This document shows, piece by piece, positions 23,181 to 35,227 of a stretch of 64,000 nt of DNA (position 1 is the stretch's first letter; each line of letters starts with the position of its first letter). The translations under genes and the position numbers were made by a program. Source of the stretch: Euborellia annulipes (Eukaryota; Arthropoda; Insecta; Dermaptera; Anisolabididae); the NCBI GenBank assembly GCA_023213315.1, contig JAKCPI010012712.1, forward strand, positions 1 through 64,000, given 5' to 3'. Under the pieces are notes generated by a model, which was not told the origin of the DNA, did not search any database, and saw nothing but the letters and a program-made list of their open reading frames with translations.

Positions 23181-24155
23181 GACCAGCCTAAAGGCATTAA
23201 TTAAAATATTTACTTTATCATCTGATAGATAGGCTTTGTCTCTCTCTCTCTCTCTCTCCATCAATACATTTTTTTTTAAATATTGATAAGACCGATATTT
23301 ATTTATTTATTGGATATTTTATATATTAATAAATTTTGTAATAAATAATTTTTTTTTTATTAATTAATTAATTTTTTTGGTAAAATTTGCTTACTATCTT
23401 GGAGGAGTTTGTTATATAGACCCATGTTTTTTTTAAACAAAAGCTTATTTCCGAGATCTTAGTTTGATAATAATAGGCTATACTAGCAGCACCAGAACAT
23501 TTTTTGGGTGGATTCAGATGATATTTTTTATAATTTCTAACACTATTTAAAATTCTAACAGCGTATTTTTCTCTTTATTTATAATTTTTCGAGATTTTTG
23601 GAGCGGTTTGAACCAAAGACCTTGGAGTATAGATTTGAATATCCGTAAACAGAAGATTTTTGGATGGGGGATGAACTTCCCTCCCTCCAAAAAAAAAGAA
23701 TATAAATTTTTAATAATATTTAGCATTGATTAAAATTTTAACACTATATTTCTTTTATTATAAATTTATTTATTTTTTGAGATATCTAGGGAACTTTGAA
23801 TCCCCTTATTTCCTTCCCTGACTACGACTCTGGCATACATTTCAAGCAAGGTCTCATATTTAGTGAGTAGCGAATGGCTATCACAAAACAAAATATTCTA
23901 GTAGTTGCTGAAAAGTTTTTTTTTAAGCCGGTATTTGAGGCCATATAGACTTAAAAGGATATCTTGTGAATATTTAACGATACATGTGATCCAGGCACAT
24001 TTATTTATACCAATGATATCCAGTTATCAATATTTTAAATAAACTGTCTAGGATCCGATCGGCACCTCTTGGCTTTTGAAATTATCAATATTGACATTTT
24101 GAACGAAACACGGTAAACAAAAGAAAATTAGATTGCATCTAATTAATAATTCCTC

Positions 24156-24378
24156 GAGTAAAAATGATTAAAAATGATCGAAGGATCCACACGCCCGCAG
24201 CAGGTCTGCATAGTGAACCTTGAGAGACATACAGGGATCCACACGCCCGCACCAGGGACACACATTTTTCTTCTGGTCAATTTCAATCTACTGTGTGTGT
24301 CTCTGGTACGAGGTGTGTTTCGTTCACTATTCAGACCTGTGCTGGCATCCCTCGATCATTTTTAATCATTTTTACTCA
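24156..24378. mobile_element. GATCGAGGG-family MITE, copy B
   Basis: Same ends as copy A (GAGTAAAAATGATTAAAAAT and complement). It keeps the longer palindromic arrangement, with the tctgcatagtgaacc block near the left end and its complement near the right. Confidence 0.85.
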
Positions 24379-24860
24379 GGTCGACGATTTTTTCAGAGAT
24401 TTCAAATTTGCAGATTTCTCTTTTCAGTTCGTGAACAGGACCTGTCTTTTTTTTTATTGGTCATTTTTATTTTCTACTTCAATTCTAAGGCCAGGAAGAA
24501 ATAAAGAAGAATTTTCTGGTACATTATTTGTGTAAAATTAGGTATTTGTGTAAGTGGGATGACGGACAAGCGGCCTTAAACAACCATAGCATTAGAGTAA
24601 TATTAATTATAATTACTCAATTACAATAAATAATAAATGCGCATTCTATTTTATATATTTAAATTAATATTTATCTCTTTCGAAAGTGGAATGTTGCCTC
24701 CATTTTATTAATTTTCTTAATGTTCCTTTCCTGTTGCGATATCAAATCTTTTATTTGTTCTCGATAGCCCATTTAAAATACAGAATTTGTTTGATTTTTC
24801 AGGAATGAACAAAAATGAGAGTTTTTTTAAATTTAATTTATGAGAATACCTGAACATCTA

Positions 24861-25191
24861 CACTGTTAAATATTTTCAAGGTATATTCATAAACTAGTAT
24901 ATGAAGTCTGTTACACAAACTGTTTATTTACATTCGGGTATATGAAAAGTTCATATACTACGATAAAATTCAAGCACGAAAGTATATAAAAATGCATTTT
25001 TTTGCAAAATAATTACATATACAATATTTAAGATATTATATATAACGCGTATATGAGCCGCGAAACGGATATTTATATAATTAAATATTTATATCCGAAA
25101 AAAGCTCAACTCCCGGCGGTATACCCTTACTTTTTTCGGGTATATGAATTAATAAATATTTAATTATACACGTATATATATTTTTACAGTG
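24861..25191. mobile_element. Tc1/mariner-like MITE
   Basis: TA dinucleotides (24859-24860 and 25192-25193) flank CACTGTTAAA...TTTTTACAGTG inverted ends. The interior has repeated cgggtatatgaa words in both orientations. Non-coding. Confidence 0.55.
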
Positions 25192-25193
25192 TA

Positions 25194-26036
25194 GCACTCC
25201 ACCACTGTGCTACAGTTCAGGGTCTCACAAATGACAGACTTTTTTTTTTATAATACTGTCATTGTTAATATTTTTAATTAAATTTAATTAATAAATTCTA
25301 ATTAAATTCCACAAATTGTTTAGTCGTTAATTAAAGTGTTTTTGATTTATAAAAATTGTTTTCTCATTTACGATAAAATGACACTTTGTGGCGGCTACAT
25401 AACTAGATTTTTTTTTTTTAATTTTAAATTGTGTATTTTAGAAATGATTTAGTATAGAAGCAAAACAAATAACAAGACAAGAGAGGTATTTGAGGAATGA
25501 TGGCGGGTAATTAAAGGTCCATTTGAAGGGCTGCTCGTCGCAATATATGTCCCCGACGGATATTGAACCTTGGCGACTATAAAGCCCGATGGCGAGGGCT
25601 TTCTTCAGCATCTGTCGCTAGATTTGCATCTCGTTAAGATGTGGCTCGCGTCCCGGAATAGGAGGAAGGCCGTCCGAGAGACGTCGTCTTCTTGCAAGAA
25701 GACGACCACCCAAACCCTATTTTCAGGGTGGTGTTTTTTTTTTTTTTTTTTTTTTTGGGAGGTGGTTCAAAGTGCTAAGCGGCGGATTAGCCGGCCGACG
25801 TGGTGCAAAAACGGCGCACGCGCCGCGCATACTAACATCTCTTCTCATCTCTTGCGAAAACAACCCTTCGGGGATGGGGAAGAATCGACCAACACCCTCA
25901 AAACTTCCTTTTTTTTTATTTGCTTCACAATCAAATTTATACCAACTTAAGCGTATGATATTATTGACAAAGCAAATTCTTATATTGATTCTTTTTATAT
26001 TTGTACCAGTATTTGAATTAACATCAATTTTTAGAT
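25194..26036. other. Intron DNA with GC-rich palindrome-bearing island
   Basis: 25500-25870 is GC-rich. GTCGTCTTCTT-GC-AAGAAGACGAC (25683-25706) is a perfect 24-bp palindrome beside a CCACCC...GGGTGG hairpin. It includes an 18-T run. The 126-residue plus frame here has an internal Phe run and no family resemblance, so I do not call a gene. Confidence 0.45.
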
Positions 26037-27205
26037 ACTATGCATTTGGTTGATTTTCATTGATCTTTTAACAATAAATACTTTATAATATATTATGTAT
26101 CTTTTATAAAAGCATAAAAATATATAAAAAGGGATATAGGCTAATACTATATCGTCTGTTAGACTAGCCTGCCATCTATTGCAAGAATGCTGAACTAATT
26201 TGACAGTTGAATTTTAAAAATCTGGTGTGACTGCGACAGCACACAACTTTCTCTTACCTTCGGTAATCGAAAGTTGTGTACTGTGCTTGTCACACCAGAT
26301 TTTTTGTGTCGACATGTATTTAGTTTCCGACAGTAGGGTACAATTGAATTCAAGATGTAAAATTTATAAGTATGGGAAAATATTTATATTTTGATACCAT
26401 GGCAACCATTTCTCCTATCTTTTCTATGGAGTACAAGAGTAAAGTGGTCTTCAGAAGATTTCAATCACAAAATGAGAATATACATTTTATAGAGAATCTA
26501 AAAAATAATTGATTTTTGAATTTTAAAAAAATCGTTGGAGCAAATTTTGAGAAAATCGAAAAAAACTGAAAAAGTGAATCAGTAAAGTGCTAGTACTCTT
26601 TGGTCGATTTTGTTCAAAAGCTTCGTGTCACGTCCCATGGGGGTGCCTAACTTAAATATAAAATTTCAACCTCCTGGCTCTTTTCGTTCTTGAGATATTT
26701 TGTTCACAGACACACACACACACAGACACACAGACACACAGACACACACACAGACAGACCATGTCGCAAAAACCACTTTTTGGATTCAGGGGACCTCAAA
26801 ACGTGAAGATCCATCAAAATCTCGACATCGAATTTTTGACATGAATCCAATACTTTCTCTCTATATATATATTACATATATACATAGGTAAGAGAAAGTA
26901 AAAAATCATCTAAGCTTATTTTAAAAATTTCATTAATATGTGATTAATAATAACAATAAATTCATTTTTAAATTTAAAAAAATTAAAGATTATTGGGACA
27001 GATTGTTTTTTTGTATTTGCTTGATAACAAAAAAATTAATTACGATAATTTTTTAATAAGTCATTAAAAAAATTATAGCTCGGCCCAATAATCTCTTATG
27101 AATTTAATTCATTTAAAAAAAAACCGCATTGAAAAATTCCTTATAATAGTCTAGTTTTTTTTTTTTTTTAAGTACGTTTACACGTCGCTTCATGAACCCC
27201 CTTAA
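26037..27205. repeat. Repeat R, copy 1 (interrupted)
   Basis: Matches 39332-39800 over its whole length, from tgcatttggttgattttc to the aagtacgttta...gaacccc end, except for about 690 bp at 26219-26904, which is an inserted repeat S. Confidence 0.9.
26219..26904 (+). mobile_element. 690-bp repeat S, copy 1
   Basis: It starts with a terminal hairpin (aatctggtgtgac ... gtcacaccagatt, enclosing CTTACCTTCGGTAA). It then has a (CA/CAGA)n run, and ends with tctctctatatata...ggtaagagaaagta. Absent from the matching site at 39510, so it is a mobile insertion. No TIR pair or coding capacity; class unknown. Confidence 0.85.
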
Positions 27206-27345
27206 GCTCGAGGCAGACAACACATGTCCTGATGAAGGCTAGGAGAATCGGCCGAAACGTTGACATTGTTGTTAAATAAAGCAGGAAAAAAAGAATTTAT
27301 TTATTTGCTTCCGCTGCCTTGTCCTCATTATTAATTATACTCCTT
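27206..27345 (+). mobile_element. Hammerhead-bearing element fragment E4 (single arm)
   Basis: A ribozyme followed by aataaagcagg...ctgcc-ttg-tcctcattattaatta, matching the right end of the element at 62672-63038. No left arm is present. Confidence 0.7.
27224..27266 (+). ncRNA. Type I hammerhead ribozyme, core intact
   Basis: ATGTC-CTGATGA-A-GGCT-AGGAGAATC-GGCC-GAAACGTT-GACAT. Stem I is 5 bp perfect (AUGUC/GACAU) and extends beyond a bulge. Stem II is 4 bp with one G-U. Stem III is the minimal ACGU. Predicted cleavage follows GUU. One extra A separates CUGAUGA from stem II. Confidence 0.75.
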
Positions 27346-28300
27346 GTTAAATAAATATCTTATTATAAATAACGAGGGTTGTTTAATATTGAAAATGGCT
27401 TGGATCTTCATCTTTGAGATATCAATAGTTCTTCTGTCCTTGTTATTTAATAAAATTTATTTATTGAATATAAATATTTCTCTCTCTCTCTGATCAAAAA
27501 ATATTATTATTTTATGATATTTTCGTGAGTATGTTTTTTTTTCTTGTAGAATGCTGGCTATGTTTAATTTGAATAAATATTCATAACAAATCAATCGAAT
27601 AAATATGTAAATAAACGAGCAAAGGATCTTTTTTTTTCAGCCTCGACTTTTACAAAGATTAATTCCTTTATTCTTCAGATACGAATTTTTTTTTTCTCGT
27701 GAATTTTTTCTTCTTCCAACTATCCTTGAACTATAAAGATTGAAACATCCTCTAAGAAATTTATTTTTTCGTTCAAATAATCAAAAAAAAAATTATATTT
27801 TCTTATAGGTACTTTGGATTTGGATTTTTTGTTTATTTTTAATTTTTTTTTTTTTTTTTTAAAGATTTTTTTTTCTTTGAGATGCATCTCTGTTTTGGGT
27901 TGTATTCAATAATAATTCATCTGAGAACAATATGCTATATTTTTCGAGCGACGCAGTATTAAAATCAGTATAAGAACCCCGCCCTTGAAAATAAAAATTT
28001 ATTCAAATTCACTTTTTTTTCTTTTATTAGGCCTAATATTCAAATTTGTTTCTTGAAATCAAAAGATTTTTTTTTTAAATTTGAATCTTGTTAAAAGGCG
28101 GCTCACTTGGAATATATTATTATTACTTAGGATCAGGAAATTTTTGTTTGGAGGTAGGGAGGGGCTTTGGACGATCCTGGCGATTATTTCCCTTACTCTT
28201 TTTTCCGCATGCTAAGTTTCCTGAGGATTAAAAAACATTCTGAGTGTTATTTTTGGTTGTTTCAATTTAGACTCTGCTCCTATTTATTTCAAATGCTTTT
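27346..28300. other. AT-rich intron, no gene
   Basis: Poly(T) runs and A/T-rich sequence. I saw nothing recognisable. Confidence 0.4.
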
Positions 28301-28302
28301 TT

Positions 28303-28515
28303 AGGAATAGTAAGTGTAAGCCTACTAATTATTAATACAAGAGGCGAAACCTCTACTTTAAGGATCAGGAAGCTTTTTTATCGTAGGAATAGTAAGCGAT
28401 CTAATACCTGAGGCGAAACTCTACCTTAAGGATCAGGAAGTTTTTTTATCGTTTAGAAATAGTAAGCGTACTAATTATTAATCAAGAGGCAAAACTTCTA
28501 CCTTAAAGGCCAAGA
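28303..28515. repeat. Imperfect tandem repeat, three units of about 70-82 bp
   Basis: Units begin (a)gaaatagtaag or ggaatagtaag at 28303, 28385 and 28454, and share aagaggcgaaac and aaggatcaggaag. Confidence 0.8.
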
Positions 28516-28835
28516 GGGCGTACCATAATTCATTGTGAAAGAGAATTAAACTTAAACTACAAAAATATATTTTGATGTTATTCAAATTTTTTTTAAGTAC
28601 CCCAAAACTTTTTCATCAGTATGAAAAAATTTTCTGATGACCATCCAGTAGTGTCATAAAGGTGAATTCTGACCTCGTGTACGTAAATAGCGAATTAAGG
28701 CTGGCATTTCTTATAGTATTCCCTTAACGCCAGTCCATCAATATTGGATTGGCTTCTCATTTTAAAATTAATAGTGCCGACCCAGCAAAGGAATAAGTTC
28801 AATAAAGAAAAATAATTTTGATTATAGAGTTTCCC

Positions 28836-29027
28836 GAGTATAAATGATTAAAAATGATCGAGGGATCCCCACGCCCGCACCAGGGACACACAGTAGATCG
28901 AAAGTGACCAGAAGAAAAATATGTCCCTGGTGCGGGCGTGTGGATCCCTGTGTGTCCCTAAAGGTTCACTATGCAGACTAGCTGCGGGCGTGTGGATCCC
29001 TCGATCATTTTTAATCATTTTTACTCC
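28836..29027. mobile_element. GATCGAGGG-family MITE, copy C (core inverted)
   Basis: The ends match copies A and B, but the central segment between GGGACACAC and its complement is in the opposite orientation: agtagatcgaaagtgacc here against ggtcactttcgatctact-like in A and B. Confidence 0.85.
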
Positions 29028-32000
29028 GGTTTAAACTCGACACGTATGTTTAGTTTTATATATGAAAGTATGTGAGTGTAATTCAAAAGTAAAGAAAAGA
29101 AATTTAAGATTTATAATAATTACATTTTTTTTTTTTGACATAAAAGTAATAATGATTTTTTAATTTTTTTTTCTCGCTTTCCGTTATTCTTATTCCAACT
29201 ATTGAAATCATTTGTTATTGAGGAGGGGACATCATTTAATGGTTGAGAAACTTAAGAAAAAAACAATTCGAATTAATAATCCACTTTGACAAGTATTTTA
29301 TTTTTCAACAACAACAACTTGGAAAGTTTCACAAGAAAATCTTTCTTTCTTCATCTAGAGAGCGTTCATTTTATATTGTGTGTTATTTACCGACTCGCCA
29401 ACTTGTCACGAGTTTCTATAATATATACCAATTTTTTTTCTTTTTTTTTTTGCCTTATTGTGTGTATGTGTGTTTGTTTCATATTTCCGTCTATTTATTT
29501 TTTTTTTAATTATGCCTTTTTGTTCTGTCCCCGTGTGGCCTGTCATCAAGCCGCCGCCGCTGCCGCCGTCGCCGTCGCCGCCATTCGCATCCAATATCTC
29601 TCTCGTTCTTTGATTGATTTATAAGTTTTTTTTGCCTCTCGTGTAATCTCAGCCGTCAAGTTTTTCTTTCTTTTAAATTAAGAAACTCTCACTCTTTCGC
29701 CCACCATCCCTTCTAAAAATAAAAAAAAAAAAAATATTCAACCCTCTATTCCCAGGCCGGAGGCTGTTTGAGACGGCGTCAACGGCGACGACGGCGGCTG
29801 CAGTATCAATATCCATCCCACCCTGATATATATATATATATTGTCCCTTCCTTAGAGCCCCTGTCCCTGTCACCGGCCGTGAATATTGAAATATTTCAAT
29901 CAGCCAAAACATAAACAAAAGTCAGGCAAATATTGGCATTGCGCGCAGAAGGGTGTCTGTCTGTCTCGACTTCCTTTTTAATGCCAAGAGAGTCTCTCAC
30001 TCTCTCTTTCTCTCTATTAAAAACCATTAGAGATTTATCCGATATGGTAAAATATCAGACAAAGTGATTAGAATCAAAATAAATTGTTCTTTATTTATTT
30101 AGTAATCTTCCCTCAAAAAAAAAAAAGATATTTGATCTTGGTTTATTTTTTTTTAAAGTGATTTATGAACATAACTAAATAAATTTCACTCAAATATCAA
30201 AGGTTTCTCTTAAAAATCAGAAAATAAATATTGTGACTTGTGATTATAAATTAACCAGAATACAAAAAATTTCTACAATTCTGTAACAATTACGAAAGAA
30301 GAGTTTTTTGTTAATTATTAGTAGGCCGGGCGAAGAAAAAGGGGAAAAATTCTTTGAAAAAATTCTACTCAATTTTGAATGAGTTAATATCCTAAGAGGC
30401 AGTCAATGTGACAACGTTAACGTTTCGAGCGCCAGGCTACACTCTTCAACGAGACATTAACAGACTTTTACATTGTTTTATAATATTATTCATAAATATA
30501 AAAAATGCTCTTTTTAAATTTACAGATGGCATGTGCGCTATTTTTAAGAATGGGATGTCAGCAAGAATAAATTAGTAAATATAAAAATTCTTCTAATTTA
30601 TTTTCCATTTAATTCTCGACGTTTCGTGTCCTTCCTCAGGACTTATGATCACAATGAAGGAATGTATAATACTTATATAGAAAAATATGAAAAACTCATA
30701 TCAAATAAATACAGATGCGAATTATTTCAAATTTCAGTGATATAATTTATATTCCTAATTGAAAATACATCCATCTGTAATTATTGAAACTAAGTTAAAA
30801 TAATGTTATCAAAATTTTTTTTTTAAAAAAAAAAAAAAAATCATAGATCGTGAAGAAGATTGCAAATAGTGTCCGAAACGGCGCCAATTAAATGGATATT
30901 TTTTATTTTTTTGGGGTTCTCATTCTTGTATGCATTTGAAAAAAAAAGAGAAAGTAAAATAACATTTCCATCATAAGAGTAAAATAACATCATTTTTTCT
31001 AAACTGAAAAAAAAATTAGTTTTCGTGAAGATGAAGTGTTTCACGTGAGCTCGAACGTCTGATTAAATTTTTTGTTTGTCTTCTTGGCTATCTCCTATTC
31101 TATCTTATTGATCACCTACAGCCAGATAATTCTACACATTTGAATAATTTAGACGGAGGCATAAGAAAAGAGGGGGGGGGGTCACTACCCTCTTGTTTCA
31201 TAATTAAATAATCTTAAAATTGGAATCTGCAAGTCTCGATTTAAATAAACTAAATTTTTAAAATACTAATTTTCTTATTTCCATGACAAAAAAATAAAAC
31301 AGCTGCTTTTAATATAAAATTTTTTGCCGTGCTATTATTTTCAAAACCCATATATTATTATGTGTCAAAAAAAAAATTATAAAATTCTCTAAATGATTAA
31401 ATCATATTTCTAAAGATCTTTTTGTGTCATATGTCATCCCTATCAATTCTCCTATTTCTCAATTACAAAGGAATAAGGCGCTTGGCAGCCAGTCAGAATA
31501 GGGAGAGAGATTAGTGATATTTATTAAGAAAAAGGGCTGATGACTCCGAGGGATGGAATGGAGAAGGGTTTGAGTTGAGTTGTGCGCGATTCAGTTAAAA
31601 AGATTAGAAATAAAAAAAAAAAAAAGAAGACACATGCCAATGAGAGAGGAGGAAGGAAGGAGCAACACACGAGTCGCAACCCAACAGTCAAGTTAATAAC
31701 GCTGTGAAGGGCGCGTGGCTGAAGGGCTCAAGAGGATCCCCGTCCAGGTAGACAAAGTGACGGGATGATAATAAAAAAAAAGAAGAGAGACGCGTGCGGC
31801 CTCGTCGGTTGCATGCAGCCGCCTGCCTCAACGCCACCGCACGTGGCTCTTTTTTGCGTCCATCTCGGGTAATTAACGATGCAGGATCTGCCTATCTACC
31901 TACTACGAATAATAATACCTTTTCCTTTTTATTAACATATGCTCCTTCTGGGTCAGAGAAGTGTGATGTGATGTACGGCAATGAAGGGTGAAAAGAGAAG

Positions 32001-32287
32001 TATTATCTGCTATTTCACGAGATGTTTTTGATACTTCATAATTCAGGAACTTGGTGGGGGTTTTATAAATAAATTTAAAATATTCATCTATGGGATCTTT
32101 GATTGCATAAAACAAAATTTTCTTCACCTTACTTGTAAAACAAAAAAATTATTTGAAAGAGATGACTTATTCTTTTGTAAATTGAGTACTACCTATATTA
32201 GTCTATATATTTATTGTATTTATTTAGCAGTTTCAGAAGAAATTAAATAAATTTTTAGTTCGCCAACGTTTCGAACGCAATTGTGTT
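29028..32287. other. AT-rich intron with two GC-rich islands and a hammerhead arm
   Basis: 29500-29960 has GCC/CGG trinucleotide runs and ATTGAAATATTTCAAT (29885-29900). 31640-31990 is GC-rich with a CACGTG E-box. A minus-strand hammerhead arm with intact CTGAGGA and GAAACGTC lies at 30612-30648, and a decayed one at about 30419-30450. No gene is supported. Confidence 0.45.
30612..30648 (-). ncRNA. Hammerhead-like motif, stem II shortened
   Basis: CTGAGGA and GAAACGTC are intact but only AGGACAC lies between them, so stem II is nearly lost. Confidence 0.4.
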
Positions 32288-32525
32288 TTGTGTAAAGAAA
32301 AGAATTGCAGCTAGATTATTTATAAGGCCCTTTATGCTGACGTTTCGGTCTTGGTCAAAACCATCCTCAGAGCTATAACAACGCAAAGTATAATATAATT
32401 TATTTGTGTGTTATATGTTATACTCGGTGTTCTTTTAGCTTTAAGGATGGTCTTGACCAAGTCCGAAACGTCAGCATAAAGGGCCTAATAAAAGAAATAT
32501 GGTTAATTATTTTCTTTACACAATT
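32288..32525. mobile_element. Palindromic hammerhead-bearing element E6
   Basis: Arms of about 70 bp (aggccctttatgctgacg / cgtcagcataaagggcct) with outward motifs. The minus motif at 32334-32375 keeps CTGAGGA and GAAACGTC. The plus motif at 32437-32476 has TTAAGGA in place of CTGAGGA. Confidence 0.7.
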
Positions 32526-32879
32526 CAACGATTATTCAGCTATAAAATTCGCATCTTGTAATTGTGTTTTGGTTCGTCAAGACAATTTAAATTTTTTGAA
32601 AGCTTCTTATTCTGATAATTAAAAAATTATCAAGCATTTGAACTAACAGCAAAGATCTTATGTTCTTCAGGGACATTATTAATAGGTTTTTAAAAAATCG
32701 AAGTTGATTGGAATTCTTTTCTTTTTTATTAATTTTAAGTCCTTTCGATCTCTTAAATGATACATTATCTATTATGTAAATTCTGATATTTTTTTTTTTA
32801 ATTTGTTTAAGGACTATTTCAATATTTGAAGCCATTTAGGTAGTCAATTTAATTAAAACAATTGAGAAGGATGTTGATA

Positions 32880-33050
32880 AATAAAAATTTTTGAGGCCTG
32901 ATAATCATCTCCAAATCTCCAACATACTTCCCAATAATTATTATTCGCCCAGGAAATTAAAATAAATTATTTTCTCTTGGAACGGGAAGCGAACCCACTA
33001 CCTCCAGCACAAGAACAAATTACGATATATATGACCCAGTCAAAATTGAT
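32880..33050 (-). mobile_element. tRNA-derived SINE-like copy, family A
   Basis: The minus strand has GGGTTCGCTTCCCG (B box) followed by an aaataatttattttaatt body and a gaggcct end, like 45086-45222. Confidence 0.45.
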
Positions 33051-33118
33051 TATTTGCTATGAATGAAGATGACCGGTGCAAAAGAAGTCAAATTTAACAA
33101 AATTTTAGTAGGATAAAG

Positions 33119-33215
33119 CAGCTGTTTGTTTCTTTATTATATTAGCGCCCACAGCGACGTTTCGATCGACTATGGTTCTAATAATAAAGAAAGAAACTCA
33201 GCTATATTATATCTA
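33119..33215. mobile_element. Small palindromic hammerhead-remnant element E7
   Basis: AGCTGTTTGTTTCTTTATTA and its complement enclose gacgtttcgatcg (minus), a decayed ribozyme arm. Confidence 0.5.
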
Positions 33216-34099
33216 AGTCAATGTTTAAAAACAATAACTAAGTAAATTTGAAAAAAAATTGCTCTACAAGGGGATCGAACCCACTTGCCGACGTTTCCCT
33301 TTATAGAATATATTCTAAAGTTAACTAAATATTCCTTGTGGCAATATTAACATAATTATTAGAATAATTTTCGATCACTTTACAACGAAACAATTTTTTA
33401 CCTTATTAAATGCTTGATTTTTATGGTTGAAAATACAATATGAATCCTTGAATAAAGATGAGGACACAAACAGAAGAGACAATACTCCATGGGAAATGCG
33501 TTTGTTTGTTTCTTTTTTTTTACCTTTTATTTTTCTTTAACTTATATAATAACCCCGAAAGGAAATTGTAGTTGATTCAGTTATAAGGTCAGGTAACCGA
33601 AAAGTGTGAATTATTCACATATTTTCTCTCGCTTCATCGTTAAATTGCAAATGTCCTATGACCATCGGTCGTTCGGCTGAGAGATTAATAATTCATCGTT
33701 CTAACGACGGACGGGCGACCTTATGTGCTTGCATATGCGATTACCAACGGCTATTACCCTTTATCTCGCGTGTTATATGATCCCCGAAGATCCCCCACGG
33801 GACGTCTTTGTGCTTTTTGTCCTTGACCCCTGATGGATTGGTCAGCCAGTGCAGGTCTCTCTCTCTCTCTCAATCTGTCATGAGGGATCCACCCTTTCGA
33901 AGGATTCATGCAAATTGGGTCAGTGAAATGAGGGGAGTCCAAATGTCCCTGTTGATCAATAAAGGTCCAGACTTGAGAGATTGTATTTTTTTTTTTTTTG
34001 TATCAATAAAAAAATATATTAATAATAATTATTTTTGGACAAAATATTAGAACAAAAAAATTCTATCAAAACCAAATATTGGAGGAGGGGAGGATTTTA
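33216..34099. other. Intron DNA with tRNA-like fragment and GC-rich island
   Basis: ggatcgaaccca (33273, minus B box) marks a SINE fragment. 33600-33950 is a non-repetitive GC-richer island with an octamer-like ATTGCAAAT and a GCGATTACC homeodomain-type word. Candidate regulatory DNA, no gene. Confidence 0.4.
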
Positions 34100-34256
34100 A
34101 ATTTTTTTAAGGCCTTTTTCGGCATCTGACCTCCTGTCCCTATTAATTATTTGGTGTCCAAATTGAAATAAATTTCTCGTCTGTGACGGGATGCGAATCC
34201 TTGACTTTTAGCACCAGAAGCTAATACTCTATCTCTAAGTCTTTAGTGAGTTGATT
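34100..34256 (-). mobile_element. tRNA-derived SINE-like copy, family A
   Basis: The minus strand reads gattcgcatcccgtcac after an A-box-like head, then ttcaatttgg and a terminal agatgccgaaaaaggcc. Related to 45086-45222 and 37620-37760. Confidence 0.55.
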
Positions 34257-34371
34257 ATACAATAAATATTTAAATCCTGTGAGAAATACTGTATTGCATT
34301 GTACATAAATAGAGAATTATGAACTAACAACTTTAAAATAATTTTTTATATGTCCGCCTCTGGAGTATAGC

Positions 34372-34500
34372 ACAGAGGTATAGATCTCGCCTCTTATGAG
34401 AGAAACATGGGTTTGCTTGCTTTTGAAATAAAATATTTTTTAAATTTAGAAAAATAATGTTCAAAAATGGCCTCAGGTGCTGAAAGACTTTCATGCTGAT
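34372..34500 (+). mobile_element. SINE-like copy, family A, decayed
   Basis: gagtatagcacagaggta head, ttttgaaataaa body and atggcctcaggtgctgaaag end. Confidence 0.4.
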
Positions 34501-34599
34501 TGATCATTGTAGCGTAGCCTATTCTCGCAATTAATTATTTTTGGATATTTTCAACAATTTCTCTTTAATAACGATGTTTTGTATATAAATATTTAAATT

Positions 34600-35140
34600 T
34601 GGTAGAAAAAATAAGCAATGCAGCTAGTTTTTATTTCAATTTATTAATCAAAACCACCGACGTTTCGGTCAAATATGGGACCATCTTCATGAACAATGAG
34701 GAAATAACATTAATTAAACAGATATAATAAATTAAAAAAGATTTTTTTATTATTTATAATTACCTAGTTATGTAATTAATAATATCCGTTATGTCTGCCT
34801 CTTAGGCATTGGTGTAGTCCTGGTAGATGGCCTACCTTCTGTACCGAAACGTCGCGGGTTCGGACTCCAGATAGTCCGATGATTTTTTTTAAGCCACTTT
34901 GTCCATTCACCACAACACACAGTCTGTTAGGAAACTTAGGCCATATAAGACTTATTTAAGCCATTTGGTATCCAAATGGCTTAAATTAAATCATCGGATT
35001 GCCTGGGATTCCGAACCCTCGACCTTTGGTATACAAGGCAGGCGCGCTGCCAAACGTCGGCTTGAGGGCTGGTTTTGATTAATAAATTGAAATAAAAACT
35101 AGCCTCATTGCTCATCTTTTCTACCAAATTTAAATATCAA
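34600..35140. mobile_element. Palindromic hammerhead element E8 with nested SINEs
   Basis: Outer arms ttggtagaaaaaataagca and complement bound 540 bp. The left arm has a minus-strand hammerhead remnant (34663-34695: stem GGTC/GACC and GAAACGTC kept, CTGA lost). Two family-B SINE heads sit inside in convergent orientation (34787-34960 plus, 34962-35068 minus), meeting at AAGCCATTTGG-TAT-CCAAATGGCTT. Confidence 0.6.
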
Positions 35141-35227
35141 CAATCACTTTACACTCACACATTTTTTCTAAGCCGAATAATTACGAAGTACAAGAAAGTA
35201 CTAAAAAGAAGGATAATTTATTCTTTG

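Larger units (their letters stand above)
22000..24155. other. AT-rich intron with two non-repetitive islands
   Basis: Islands 22560-22760 and 22960-23180 are annotated separately. A (CT)n run lies near 23238-23260. The rest is AT-rich without recognisable genes or repeats. Confidence 0.4.

Noticed and set aside
26700..26891. Frame beginning with Thr-His-Thr-His repeats
   Set aside because: CA microsatellite within repeat S; the same peptide arises at 55418-55684 from copy 2.
30419..30450. Minus-strand GAAACGTT with a GAGTG/CGCTC stem as a hammerhead
   Set aside because: The stem uses core positions and CTGANGA is lost, so it is not counted as a ribozyme.
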